This document shows, one piece after another, positions 16,540 to 24,100 of a stretch of DNA of 60,593 bases (positions are counted from its first letter, which is position 1; every line of letters starts with the position of its first letter). A program made the translations under genes and the position numbers. The notes below the pieces were generated by a model. The model was not told the origin of the DNA, searched no databases, and saw only the letters and a list, made by a program, of their open reading frames with translations. Origin of the DNA: an uncultured Collinsella sp. (GTDB lineage: Bacteria > Actinomycetota > Coriobacteriia > Coriobacteriales > Coriobacteriaceae); NCBI GenBank assembly GCA_902496845.1, contig CABVCJ010000002.1, forward strand, positions 1-60,593, written 5' to 3'.

Positions 16540-16574
16540 GATACCATGGTTTCACCGATTGGGACCAAGGTATC
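16540..16574. promoter_or_regulatory. Inverted repeat in the lysC-thrC divergent region
   Basis: GATACCATGGT (16540-16550) and ACCAAGGTATC (16564-16574) are complementary at 10 of 11 positions and end just before the thrC ribosome binding site. It could be an operator or a leader hairpin. Confidence 0.4.
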
Positions 16575-16590
16575 CGAGGAGCACTGTTAT

Positions 16591-18108
16591 ATGGGAACTT
16601 ATCATAGTACACGAGGACGCACTTTATCATGCTCAAGTAAGGTGGCAATCCGCACCGGCATAGCTCCCGACGGGGGTTTGTTTGTCTCGGACGAGCTTGG
16701 CACCCAGCAGGTCGATATCAGCTCGCTTGCCCATAAATCGTACTTTGAAATCGCTCAAAATGTGTTGGGAATGTTACTGAACGATTACACGGCCGAAGAT
16801 ATTTCGGCGTGTGTCGACGAGGCATACCGCGGCACGTTCGCGAGTGAAGAGGTCACGCCTCTCGTCAAGCTCGACGCAGCACCGGGCACCGACGCCCCTC
16901 AGACCTATGTGATGGAGCTCTTTGGCGGCCCCACGAGCGCCTTCAAGGACGTCGCCCTGCAGATGCTCCCCCGCCTCATGGCCCGCACCTCCGCCAAGGA
17001 CGGCGGCGCCGAGCGCATCATGATCGTCACCGCCACGTCGGGCGACACGGGCAAGGCAGCACTCGCCGGCTTTGCCGACGCCCCGGGCACGGGCATCACC
17101 GTCTTTTATCCCGAGGGCAAAGTCAGCCGCGTACAGAATCTGCAGATGTCCACTCAGGAGGGCGATAACGTCGCCGTCTGCGGCATCCGCGGCAACTTCG
17201 ACGACGCCCAGAGTGCCGTCAAGCGCATCTTTGCCGATAAGGAGCTTGCCGAGCGTCTGGAGGCCGCAGGCACGGTGCTTTCGAGTGCCAACTCCATCAA
17301 CGTCGGCCGTCTGGTACCGCAGGTCGTCTACTACTTTGCCGCCTATGCGCAGCTGTTGCGCGCCGGCGCCATCGAGGCCGGCGACGCCGTGGAGTTCTGC
17401 GTACCGACCGGCAACTTTGGCGATATCCTGGCCGGTTACTATGCCAAGCGCATGGGTCTGCCCGTCGCCAAGCTCATCGTCGCGAGCGACAAGAACAACG
17501 TGCTGGCTGACTTCCTGACCACCGGCGTCTACGACCGCAACCGCCCGTTCTTCACGACCATCTCGCCTTCGATGGACATCCTCATCAGCTCTAACCTGGA
17601 GCGCATGCTCTACTTCCTGTCCGATGGCGACTGCGAGCTCGTTGCCGGCCTTATGGAGCAGCTGGCACAGACTGGTCGCTACGAGGTTCCCACCGACCTG
17701 CTGGCAAAGATTCAGAGCGTCTTTGGCTGCGGCTGGGCCAGCGAGGACGAGGTCCGCGCCGCCATCAAGAGCTGCTGGGATGCAAACGGCTACGTGATCG
17801 ACCCGCACACCGCTTGCGGCTATCACGTCTTTGAAAAGGTCGCTCCCGCCGAGGGCGGCAAGGCCCGCGTGCTGCTTTCGACCGCCAGCCCCTACAAGTT
17901 CCCGCGCGCCTGCTGCGACGCCCTGGGCCTCGACGTTCCCGAGGACGACTTTGAGGCCATGCGCGTGCTCGAGCAGGCAACCAACACGGTTGCCCCGGTC
18001 CAGCTCGCCGAGCTCGAGTCCAAGCCCATCCGCTTCGAAGACGTCTGCGACGTAGCCGACATGGCCAACTACGTAGAGTCTGCAGCAAAAAAGATGGCTT
18101 CCAACTAA
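16591..18108 (+). CDS. thrC: Threonine synthase
   Basis: This PLP enzyme converts O-phosphohomoserine to threonine. The 505-residue protein has the PLP lysine in SAFKDVALQ (about residue 116), TATSGDTGKAAL for phosphate binding, and FCVPTGNFGDILAGYYAKRM further on. The length is that of the long fungal/bacterial class. The ATG at 16591 has GAGGAG nine bases upstream; an earlier ATG at 16546 lacks a site and overlaps the inverted repeat. It is followed by a terminator and then thrB, the preceding pathway step. Confidence 0.95.
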   Translation: MGTYHSTRGRTLSCSSKVAIRTGIAPDGGLFVSDELGTQQVDISSLAHKSYFEIAQNVLGMLLNDYTAEDISACVDEAYRGTFASEEVTPLVKLDAAPGTDAPQTYVMELFGGPTSAFKDVALQMLPRLMARTSAKDGGAERIMIVTATSGDTGKAALAGFADAPGTGITVFYPEGKVSRVQNLQMSTQEGDNVAVCGIRGNFDDAQSAVKRIFADKELAERLEAAGTVLSSANSINVGRLVPQVVYYFAAYAQLLRAGAIEAGDAVEFCVPTGNFGDILAGYYAKRMGLPVAKLIVASDKNNVLADFLTTGVYDRNRPFFTTISPSMDILISSNLERMLYFLSDGDCELVAGLMEQLAQTGRYEVPTDLLAKIQSVFGCGWASEDEVRAAIKSCWDANGYVIDPHTACGYHVFEKVAPAEGGKARVLLSTASPYKFPRACCDALGLDVPEDDFEAMRVLEQATNTVAPVQLAELESKPIRFEDVCDVADMANYVESAAKKMASN

Positions 18109-18120
18109 AACCCCTTATAA

Positions 18121-18152
18121 GGCGCCGGCGAAAGCCGGCGCACCTTCTTTTA
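18121..18152 (+). terminator. Intrinsic terminator after thrC
   Basis: GCGCCGGC-GAAA-GCCGGCGC (18122-18141) is an 8-bp perfect stem with a GNRA tetraloop followed by TTCTTTTAT. It separates thrC from thrB. Confidence 0.85.
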
Positions 18153-18187
18153 TCAGATACCCACCGGGATGATGACGAACGTGCACA

Positions 18188-18299
18188 GCGTGCCTGGCTG
18201 TTTAGTTCGTCGCGAGTTCCGCACGAGCCGGAAAGCACTTAATGTGCTTTCCGAGCGAGCCAGGACTGTCCGAGCAGCGAACTAAACAGCCAGGCACGC
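18188..18299. repeat. Family A-like palindrome, copy 3 (diverged), in the thrB leader
   Basis: Perfect 22-bp arms (18188-18209 with 18278-18299) end next to the thrB ribosome binding site. The interior has TTCCGCACGA, a hairpin GGAAAGCAC/GTGCTTTCC and TGTCCGAGCA, which resemble but do not match the family A loop, and the covarying 4-bp helix is not clear. Translation of thrB may depend on this fold. Confidence 0.65.
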
Positions 18300-18312
18300 C
18301 AGGAGGACCCAC

Positions 18313-19194
18313 ATGATCAAGATCACTGTCCCAGCAACAAGCGCCAACCTAGGCATCGGCTACGACACCCTCGGCATGGCCGTCAGCCTCTACTCGCACT
18401 TCACCTTCGAGCGCGCCGACAAGCTCACCATCACGGGCTGCCCCGAGGAATTCCAAAACGAGAACAACCTGGTCTACGTTAGCTTTGTCGATGCACTGGC
18501 CGCATGGGGCGAGCCGGCCTTCCCCGTCGCCATCGACATTCAGACTGACGTTCCCGTCGCCCGCGGCCTGGGCTCCAGCTCCACCTGTGTCGTCGCCGGC
18601 ATTATGGCCGCCGCCGCGCTGACAGGCCACACCGTCGACCGTGCCGAGCTCGTCCGCATTGCCACCGAGGTCGAGGGCCATCCCGATAACGTCGCCCCCG
18701 CTATCCTGGGCGGCGCCGTCTGCTCCTTTACGCCGACCGATTCACTCCCCCAGTGCCTGCGCTACGAGGTGAGCGATCGCCTGCGTTTTATTACCGTGAT
18801 TCCGCCCTACGAGGTGCATACGAGCGAGGCGCGCAAGGTCGTGCCGCAGGAGGTTCCGCTCTCCACCGCCGTATGGCAGATGGGCCGCATCGCCGGCATG
18901 ACGCGCGGTCTTGAGTCCGGCAACCTCGACCTGATTGCCGCCGCCAATGACGACCGCATCCAGGAACCCTATCGTCGCCGTCTGATTCCCGACTACAACG
19001 CCGTGCGCGATACCTGCCTTAACGGCGGCGCCAAGACCATCTGGATCAGCGGATCGGGCTCGACCCTTATGGCTGTGACCGACGACACCATCGTGGCAAA
19101 GTTCCTGCAGGTCAAGCTGCGCGAGCAGTTCCCTAAGTGTGATACGCATATTCTGACATGCGACACCGAGGGCGCCCAAATCGAGTACCTGTAG
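18313..19194 (+). CDS. thrB: Homoserine kinase
   Basis: This GHMP-family kinase phosphorylates homoserine to O-phosphohomoserine, the substrate of ThrC. The 293-residue protein has the N-terminal PATSANLGIGYDTLG, the ATP-binding motif PVARGLGSSS (about residues 82-91) and the C-terminal SGSGSTLMAV. An AGGAGG site lies six bases before the ATG, at the edge of a large palindrome. Threonine formation needs thrB and thrC together, yet a terminator lies between them, so thrB either has its own promoter within or after the palindrome or depends on readthrough. Confidence 0.95.
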   Translation: MIKITVPATSANLGIGYDTLGMAVSLYSHFTFERADKLTITGCPEEFQNENNLVYVSFVDALAAWGEPAFPVAIDIQTDVPVARGLGSSSTCVVAGIMAAAALTGHTVDRAELVRIATEVEGHPDNVAPAILGGAVCSFTPTDSLPQCLRYEVSDRLRFITVIPPYEVHTSEARKVVPQEVPLSTAVWQMGRIAGMTRGLESGNLDLIAAANDDRIQEPYRRRLIPDYNAVRDTCLNGGAKTIWISGSGSTLMAVTDDTIVAKFLQVKLREQFPKCDTHILTCDTEGAQIEYL

Positions 19195-19217
19195 CGCCCT
19201 GCCTCATTGCTCTCACC

Positions 19218-19334
19218 GGCCCCCTTGGGGCTTCCCCTGAAAACGTCCTCGATCATGAATTGCCCCGTCGTGCGCTTCGCGCGACGGGGCAATTCGATCT
19301 GCGGATTGTTTTCAGGGGAAGCCCCAAGGGGGCC
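19218..19334. repeat. Family A nested palindrome, copy 4 (minus orientation)
   Basis: Perfect 27-bp arms (19218-19244 with 19308-19334). On the minus strand the core reads TCCGCA-GATC, a stem over GAATTGCCCCGTCG, then AT-GATC-GAGGACG. The GATC/GATC helix differs from GGAC/GTCC of copies 1 and 5 but keeps all four pairs. It follows thrB in a convergent gap. Confidence 0.85.
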
Positions 19335-19412
19335 TGCGCAGCCTCGACAGGATAGTCGCATTCGCTGATTTAATATTGCGTTCCTTCGGAGTAACGGACA
19401 AGGAGCCTTCAC

Positions 19413-19449
19413 GATGCGGAAAATTTGGGGGCAAAGCCCCTGGCCTCCC
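19413..19449. repeat. Solitary right half of a family A element
   Basis: GATGCGGAAAATTTGGGGGC followed by AAAGCCCCTGGCC matches the right arm of copy 1 (5144-5178), but no complementary left arm is present. It is best read as a decayed or half copy. The rest of 19335-19600 shows no gene. Confidence 0.55.
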
Positions 19450-19600
19450 CTACGTTAACTTCGCTGGCGGCAGCTACAGGGACCTACGTCCTGTAAAAAC
19501 GCCGAACTGATACTGAAGCTTTTTGCTGTCGGAAAGTTGACCATTATTGTATATCGGACTAATTGCACTGATTTAATTAGTTGCCGATACCCGGCGCCAT

Positions 19601-19864
19601 CTACTTTTCCACGCTGCTCAAAACCGCCCCAAGCTTACGCACAAAAACCTCGACGGTAATTCCAAGCGCTTCTGCATAGGCGAATTGTTCATAAGCTCTA
19701 AGGCTGCGTTCCCCAGTCTCGACCTTTGAGATGAACGACTGAGGTACCCCCAGTTTCTCTGCGAGCTCAACCTGAGTGATACCTTGCTCCCGACGAATCT
19801 GGGAAAGGCATTTTCCGCATGTCCTGTTAGCATCAACGTTCATGCCGTTTACGCTATATTCCAT
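19601..19864 (-). CDS. Small XRE-family regulator
   Basis: An 87-residue protein consisting almost only of a Cro/C1-type helix-turn-helix (REQGITQVELAEKLGVPQSF then ISKVETGERS). Proteins like this act as dimeric repressors. Its promoter region contains a perfect 10-bp inverted repeat (19869-19891) directly upstream, the expected place for self-repression. Starts at 19864 or 19843 are both possible and neither has a good ribosome binding site, so it may be leaderless. The divergent neighbour, an unknown membrane protein at 19965, may be co-controlled. Confidence 0.75.
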   Translation of the reverse strand: MEYSVNGMNVDANRTCGKCLSQIRREQGITQVELAEKLGVPQSFISKVETGERSLRAYEQFAYAEALGITVEVFVRKLGAVLSSVEK

Positions 19865-19868
19865 TTTG

Positions 19869-19891
19869 ATATATCCCAAACTGGGATATAT
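19869..19891. promoter_or_regulatory. Operator-like palindrome upstream of the small XRE regulator
   Basis: ATATATCCCA-AAC-TGGGATATAT has perfect 10-bp arms. It abuts the proposed start of the XRE gene and lies 74 bp from the divergent membrane-protein gene. Confidence 0.65.
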
Positions 19892-19964
19892 TTATGTCAC
19901 CAGCCATTCCGCTTATCAAAAATGCCCATCGCAGATTCATAGCTAGGAAGGAGCCTCGATAAAC

Positions 19965-20978
19965 ATGAATGACGAGATGAAGGAGCCCGACGAGGAAAAG
20001 GCGCTCAGCGAGTCCGACGAGCGGAAACCAGATTTCAAAGCCGAGCAGTTTTCTGATGGCGCTAGCGACACCCCCTCCTCTGAAATTCCGCCATCAAACG
20101 AAGATGACGGCGCACGCAAAAATGAAGAAAACGACTCACTTCTAACGCGGGCCATTCATAAATTAGGCAATAAAAAAAGAGCGACAATCGCAGCTGCCGT
20201 GGCAGTTGTCATCATCTTCAGTTTGCCCATGCTGTTTCCTCAATTGTTTTGTAGCCACAAACTATGGGCCAATGCAACCTGCACTAGCCCTCGTGTATGC
20301 AAAAGTTGCGGCAAAACCGAGGGAGAACCTCTCGGGCACGAATGGGAAGAAGCAACTTGTACGACACCGAAGACCTGCCAGCGTTGCGGCAAAACGAAAG
20401 GGGAGCCACTCGGACACCAACCGGGCTCGTGGACCAAAGAAGTCGACTACGTAGATGCCACTTCGAAGGAAATACGAGAATGCGAGAGATGCGGAGAGGT
20501 CGTTGACACCCGCAACGAGAAGGAAATCACATCTTTTCTTGGCGACGGAAAGTTTTCAATTTCCCCAAGAGGCTTTATTGATCGACTTAACGAGGAATTC
20601 TCCGATATCCCCAATTGCAGCAGCATGAATGCGGATTACGAACTAGACGATAGCGGCATGGGACTCGAACTTCAGATCAAAAACGGTTCAAAGATTGCCG
20701 GTATTGGAGGCTTCTTTTCGGACTCGAGTAACCCGGTGCTACTCAGCTATCTTGGATCCGAAAACTGCTTCAAAAACATAGTCATGTACTTCGAAAACTC
20801 CGACTATGCCGCGGCGACAGCATTGGCAACTATACAAGCAATCGATCCAACACTTTCGTTTTCAGACGCCAAGGAAGTTGGTGCTGCCTGCGTAGATACG
20901 CCAACTGTCAAAAATGGAATTACGTACGCAATCGTAGCTTCGAATGGAGAGTACTGGCTAAGCGCTCGAATTGAATAA
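19965..20978 (+). CDS. Unknown single-pass membrane protein with Cys-pair repeats
   Basis: I do not recognise a named family. The 337-residue protein has an acidic, disordered cytoplasmic N-terminus (about residues 1-60), one membrane helix (about 69-92), then repeated modules of the form CTxPxxCxxCGKTxGEPLGHxW, twice, with a third CERCGEV, and a C-terminal globular region with no known motif. CxxC pairs of this kind resemble treble-clef zinc ribbons or the GHxW/ATC repeats of Gram-positive surface proteins. AT content is higher than in the neighbours, suggesting recent acquisition. An AGGAAGGAG site precedes the ATG. A separate XRE gene and operator lie divergently upstream. Confidence 0.6.
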   Translation: MNDEMKEPDEEKALSESDERKPDFKAEQFSDGASDTPSSEIPPSNEDDGARKNEENDSLLTRAIHKLGNKKRATIAAAVAVVIIFSLPMLFPQLFCSHKLWANATCTSPRVCKSCGKTEGEPLGHEWEEATCTTPKTCQRCGKTKGEPLGHQPGSWTKEVDYVDATSKEIRECERCGEVVDTRNEKEITSFLGDGKFSISPRGFIDRLNEEFSDIPNCSSMNADYELDDSGMGLELQIKNGSKIAGIGGFFSDSSNPVLLSYLGSENCFKNIVMYFENSDYAAATALATIQAIDPTLSFSDAKEVGAACVDTPTVKNGITYAIVASNGEYWLSARIE

Positions 20979-21057
20979 TTTCCTTCGATTACTAAATTCA
21001 GACGCCTCTTACTCGCGACATATTAAAACTCAACCCCTGGCAGCATCGTTAATCGAA

Positions 21058-21095
21058 AATTGCCCCGCCGAGCACTTTAGCTTGGCGGGGCATTT
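21058..21095. terminator. Bidirectional terminator
   Basis: TGCCCCGCC (21061-21069) pairs with GGCGGGGCA (21084-21092), with AAAAT before and TTTC after, so it can serve both the upstream plus-strand gene and the convergent minus-strand operon. Confidence 0.75.
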
Positions 21096-21210
21096 CAATA
21101 TGAAAGCGGATTTAAATATCAACAAGGCCTGCACGCTCCAACGAGACAGCCAGCTTCGCTGTTCTAATTGCTCGAAGTGCATCTTGAGCAATCAGCGGCT
21201 TGCATCTCTT

Positions 21211-21909
21211 TTAGGCTGCGCTGGTTTCTTTGTATTCGAAGACTGGCTCTAGGAGATCTTCGATGTTGCAGTGGAGGGCTTTTGCTATGGCTCTTACGCT
21301 TGTTACCGAAGCTTCATTGATGTTTCTCTGGCGCTGCTCGTACATTTGGATTGAGCGGAGTGACACACCCGATTCGTATGCTAGGTCTTGTTGGGTTTTC
21401 TTAAGCTTCTTTCTTGCTAACGCAAGTTTGGTTTGCCTGGACGCTTTTTTCGCCATATCGCAGACGAGGCGAGCCACGCGTTCCTCCGAGGCTTCGTGCC
21501 AGGGATAGTACAGACTGCGCAGTGCGTCAAACGGAACGACATGCAGCAGGTCTTCGAAAGACTCCCCTAAACGCCACTGCAGATATGCCAGTATCCAGCC
21601 TGTCCAATACTCTGGCGTCTTCTCAAAACGATAGGTGCGATCCGGTATAGACCCGCTCTGATAGCCGGACCTTTCAGCGATAAGCGCGAACAGCTCAACG
21701 CCCGATTTTCCCGATACGACCCATGCGTTGCCGCGTTCGAACTCGCGAGCTACGCCGCTCAGGCAGAAGAGTTCAGCAACTTCCGATCCTTCTGCTCCAT
21801 AATCGTTAACGGCATAATCAAAGCAGTCGCCGAGGTTGTTCATTGCATCCTCGAGGTAGTAGACGGGGTATGTCCTACTCGGCCCACAATCCGTTAACTC
21901 TTGGATCAT
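21211..21909 (-). CDS. Antitoxin-like protein with C-terminal XRE domain
   Basis: The 232-residue protein has an N-terminal domain of unknown family, rich in aromatic and acidic residues (EYWTGWILAYLQWRLGESFE at about 116-135), and a C-terminal Cro/C1 helix-turn-helix (KLKKTQQDLAYESGVSLRSI, about 168-187). It overlaps the end of the upstream DUF3990 gene by 35 bp on the same strand. Position after a small toxin-like gene and a DNA-binding domain argue that it is the antitoxin and autorepressor. The ATG at 21909 has GGGAGGG upstream. The order toxin first, antitoxin second is the reverse of the PIN pair. Confidence 0.65.
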   Translation of the reverse strand: MIQELTDCGPSRTYPVYYLEDAMNNLGDCFDYAVNDYGAEGSEVAELFCLSGVAREFERGNAWVVSGKSGVELFALIAERSGYQSGSIPDRTYRFEKTPEYWTGWILAYLQWRLGESFEDLLHVVPFDALRSLYYPWHEASEERVARLVCDMAKKASRQTKLALARKKLKKTQQDLAYESGVSLRSIQMYEQRQRNINEASVTSVRAIAKALHCNIEDLLEPVFEYKETSAA

Positions 21910-22558
21910 TTAAATCAACCCTCCCTGCCATCAAATCCCTAATGTCGACACCATCAGAGTCAAATCCGTTTACCGTATCCAGATACTTACGTCGAGCGTT
22001 CTGTTCTCGCTCAAATCGTTTGGGATAAAACTCAGCTCCCGAGGCCTGCTTCCAATCACGGAACCTGATCGCTGAGAACGCACGCTCACTCATAAGAGCG
22101 TATTGGATGCCCAAATCGCCCAAACGCATAATGAGTTGCAGTTGCCTGAGCGAGATCATGCCGTTAACGAACTGTCTTGCAAACGAAAAGTAGGAATCGT
22201 CGGCTCGATAGCCTCGAATAACGTCATAGGGAGAAATATCAATCAGGCAGTTATCCAGCAGATAGCGAAGTCCTTCGCGCGCCAGCGGTGTCGAAACATT
22301 GAACTCCCTATTGTTAGCCAAAATCGCAAGCCAATTGAGAATTGAAAACTCCCCGGACTCCAAGTCCAAGACCGCGAGACCATCCATATCGAGCTCATAT
22401 CGATTCGCGATACCATCGGACTCGGTCCGACATGCCCACTCCATTGCCATTTCCTCATGTGGCGTGCAATAAAACCCACACCCATAGTCATTGAATTGTC
22501 TGCATTTATCCAACGACGGATGCTCGACAACAACCTCCGACCCGTGCCAAAGCTCCAT
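21875..22558 (-). CDS. DUF3990-family protein, probable ADP-ribosyltransferase-type toxin
   Basis: The 227-residue protein opens with MELWHGSEVVVEHPSLDKCR and continues GCGFYCTPHEEMAMEWA. This matches the DUF3990 pattern (a His in LxHGS, then GFYxT and an A-rich helix), a family assigned to the ADP-ribosyltransferase fold, where HGS and the aromatic act in NAD binding. DUF3990 genes usually pair with a small antitoxin. The ATG at 22558 follows GGAGG. A 45-bp double-operator palindrome lies 20 bp upstream. Catalysis is not shown; an alternative is a non-catalytic NAD-binding sensor. Confidence 0.65.
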   Translation of the reverse strand: MELWHGSEVVVEHPSLDKCRQFNDYGCGFYCTPHEEMAMEWACRTESDGIANRYELDMDGLAVLDLESGEFSILNWLAILANNREFNVSTPLAREGLRYLLDNCLIDISPYDVIRGYRADDSYFSFARQFVNGMISLRQLQLIMRLGDLGIQYALMSERAFSAIRFRDWKQASGAEFYPKRFEREQNARRKYLDTVNGFDSDGVDIRDLMAGRVDLNDPRVNGLWAE

Positions 22559-22577
22559 ATCGACCTCCAAACAAAAA

Positions 22578-22622
22578 TATCACCCCAGTGATAGTTTACC
22601 AATAACTATCACTGGGGTGATA
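22578..22622. promoter_or_regulatory. Double operator of the DUF3990 toxin-antitoxin operon
   Basis: Perfect 19-bp inverted arms (22578-22596 and 22604-22622) around a 7-base spacer. Each arm is itself a near palindrome, TATCAC-CCCA-GTGATA and TATCAC-TGGG-GTGATA, so two repressor dimers could bind side by side over the promoter. Confidence 0.75.
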
Positions 22623-22653
22623 CAGATAGGGGCTTTTGAAAGGTTAGGCCTGA

Positions 22654-23244
22654 TTAGAGGCAAGCCTCGGCGATGCGCTTTTTGAGCTCGTCGATGCCGG
22701 TACCGGTCTGGGAGCTTGTGATGATCACGTTTTCGGCCGGGACGTTGAGCTGCTTTTTGATGGCTGCTGCCTGGCGGGCCTGCTGGGTGCGGCTGAGCTT
22801 GTCGGCCTTGGTGAGGCAGACGATAAAGTTGAACTCGTTGCCCTGCAGGTAGTCGATCATGTCATGGTCGAGCTTGCTCGGGTCGTGACGAATATCCACC
22901 AGCGACACGACCAGGTTAAAGCTGCGCTCCGAGTCGAAGAAGTCGCCGATAAGTTCTGCCCAGCGGTCGCGCTCGGCCTTGGAACGGCGGGCGAAACCAT
23001 AGCCCGGCAGGTCCACAAAGTGCACGTCGTCGGCCTCGAAGAAATTGATGTTGCTCGTCTTGCCCGGCGTGCTCGAAACCTTCACCAGGTTCTTGCGGCC
23101 AAAGAGCTTGTTCATAATGGACGACTTGCCCACATTTGAGCGGCCAACAAAGCTCACCTCGGGACAGGTGGACTCGGGGATCTGCGAAACCTTGCCGTAG
23201 CTGGCGACGAACTTGGCAAGCTGGTAGTTAATGGAATCGGCCAT
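22654..23244 (-). CDS. engB: Ribosome biogenesis GTP-binding protein EngB/YsxC
   Basis: An essential small GTPase needed for 50S subunit assembly. All G motifs are visible in the 196-residue protein: G1 GRSNVGKSS (about residues 34-42), G2/G3 with DLPGYGFA, G4 TKAD and G5 TSSQTG. The frame continues upstream, but the ATG at 23244 has AAGGAG and begins a standard EngB N-terminus. It lies 37 bp after mtnN on the same strand and is probably cotranscribed with it. Confidence 0.95.
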   Translation of the reverse strand: MADSINYQLAKFVASYGKVSQIPESTCPEVSFVGRSNVGKSSIMNKLFGRKNLVKVSSTPGKTSNINFFEADDVHFVDLPGYGFARRSKAERDRWAELIGDFFDSERSFNLVVSLVDIRHDPSKLDHDMIDYLQGNEFNFIVCLTKADKLSRTQQARQAAAIKKQLNVPAENVIITSSQTGTGIDELKKRIAEACL

Positions 23245-23281
23245 GGACACTCCTTGGTCGTAGGATCTTGCAAAAAACGCG

Positions 23282-24022
23282 CTATTGCGCAGCGGCAATG
23301 CGTCGAACGATATCGAGCGTGATATCGCTTGCGGCACGCGCATACTCGAACAAATCGAACTCGCGGTCGCAAATCGCATCATACGCCTCGTCACAATTAT
23401 CGCTGATAGCACGCAGCACCAGGCAATCGACACCATTTTTGGTTGCGACATGGGCAATTGCCGCGCCCTCCATGCCGACACAATCGGCATGCGTCGCCTC
23501 GATGGCATCATTGCGCATAGTGGCGCCCGTCACAAAGCGGTTACCCGTGGCAATCGTGCCGACCAGGAACTGCTTTGCGCCCTCGTTCGAAGCGGTCGCA
23601 TTTGTCGATGCATCAACAAACCCACGCTCAGCAAGCACATCGGCGGCAATATCGACCAGCGCAGGCGTCGAGACAAACTCCTCGAGCCCCGGTGCAGACT
23701 CGGCGATAAGCGCAGTATCGGTATCTAGATAGCGCAGGCATTTGCCAATGACGACATCGTCGATATGGAGCTTGGGATTCAGGCCACCTGCGATACCAGA
23801 AAACACAACTGCCTGTGGAGCATACTTGCTAATGAGGTGCTGTGTTGCGGCGGCAGCGTTTACCGTGCCCATACCCGCCGTCGTGGCGACAATCGACAGG
23901 CCGTCGAGCCCGCCGGTCACAACGTTCAAGCCCGCCTCCTGTACCATGCAAACGTTGCTCAACTCTTCCTTAATCTGCATGATCTCTTTTTCGAGCGCAC
24001 CGATAATCGCGATGGTAGCCAT
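23282..24022 (-). CDS. mtnN: 5'-methylthioadenosine/S-adenosylhomocysteine nucleosidase
   Basis: The enzyme splits methylthioadenosine and S-adenosylhomocysteine into adenine and the thio-sugar, recycling products of SAM use. The 246-residue protein begins with the family motif IGALEKEIMQIK (Glu12-type general base region), has FSGIAGGLNP near residue 75, VGMEGAAIAHVATKNG for substrate binding and AISDNCDE with the catalytic Asp. The ATG at 24022 has GGGGA upstream and is preferred over one 12 bp earlier. Confidence 0.93.
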   Translation of the reverse strand: MATIAIIGALEKEIMQIKEELSNVCMVQEAGLNVVTGGLDGLSIVATTAGMGTVNAAAATQHLISKYAPQAVVFSGIAGGLNPKLHIDDVVIGKCLRYLDTDTALIAESAPGLEEFVSTPALVDIAADVLAERGFVDASTNATASNEGAKQFLVGTIATGNRFVTGATMRNDAIEATHADCVGMEGAAIAHVATKNGVDCLVLRAISDNCDEAYDAICDREFDLFEYARAASDITLDIVRRIAAAQ

Positions 24023-24100
24023 GCCATTCCCCAAACCTATACGAAATTCTCAACCACGGTATGGTACCAGCATTTTGTTTGACCTCGTCAAACGAACACG

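Noticed and set aside
16488..16590. Possible lysine or threonine riboswitch/T-box between lysC and thrC
   Set aside because: The gap of 103 bp is too short and shows only one inverted repeat, with no T-box sequence or leader peptide.
20971..21252. Short plus-strand open frame after the Cys-pair protein
   Set aside because: It runs through the bidirectional terminator at 21058-21095 into the end of the convergent gene.
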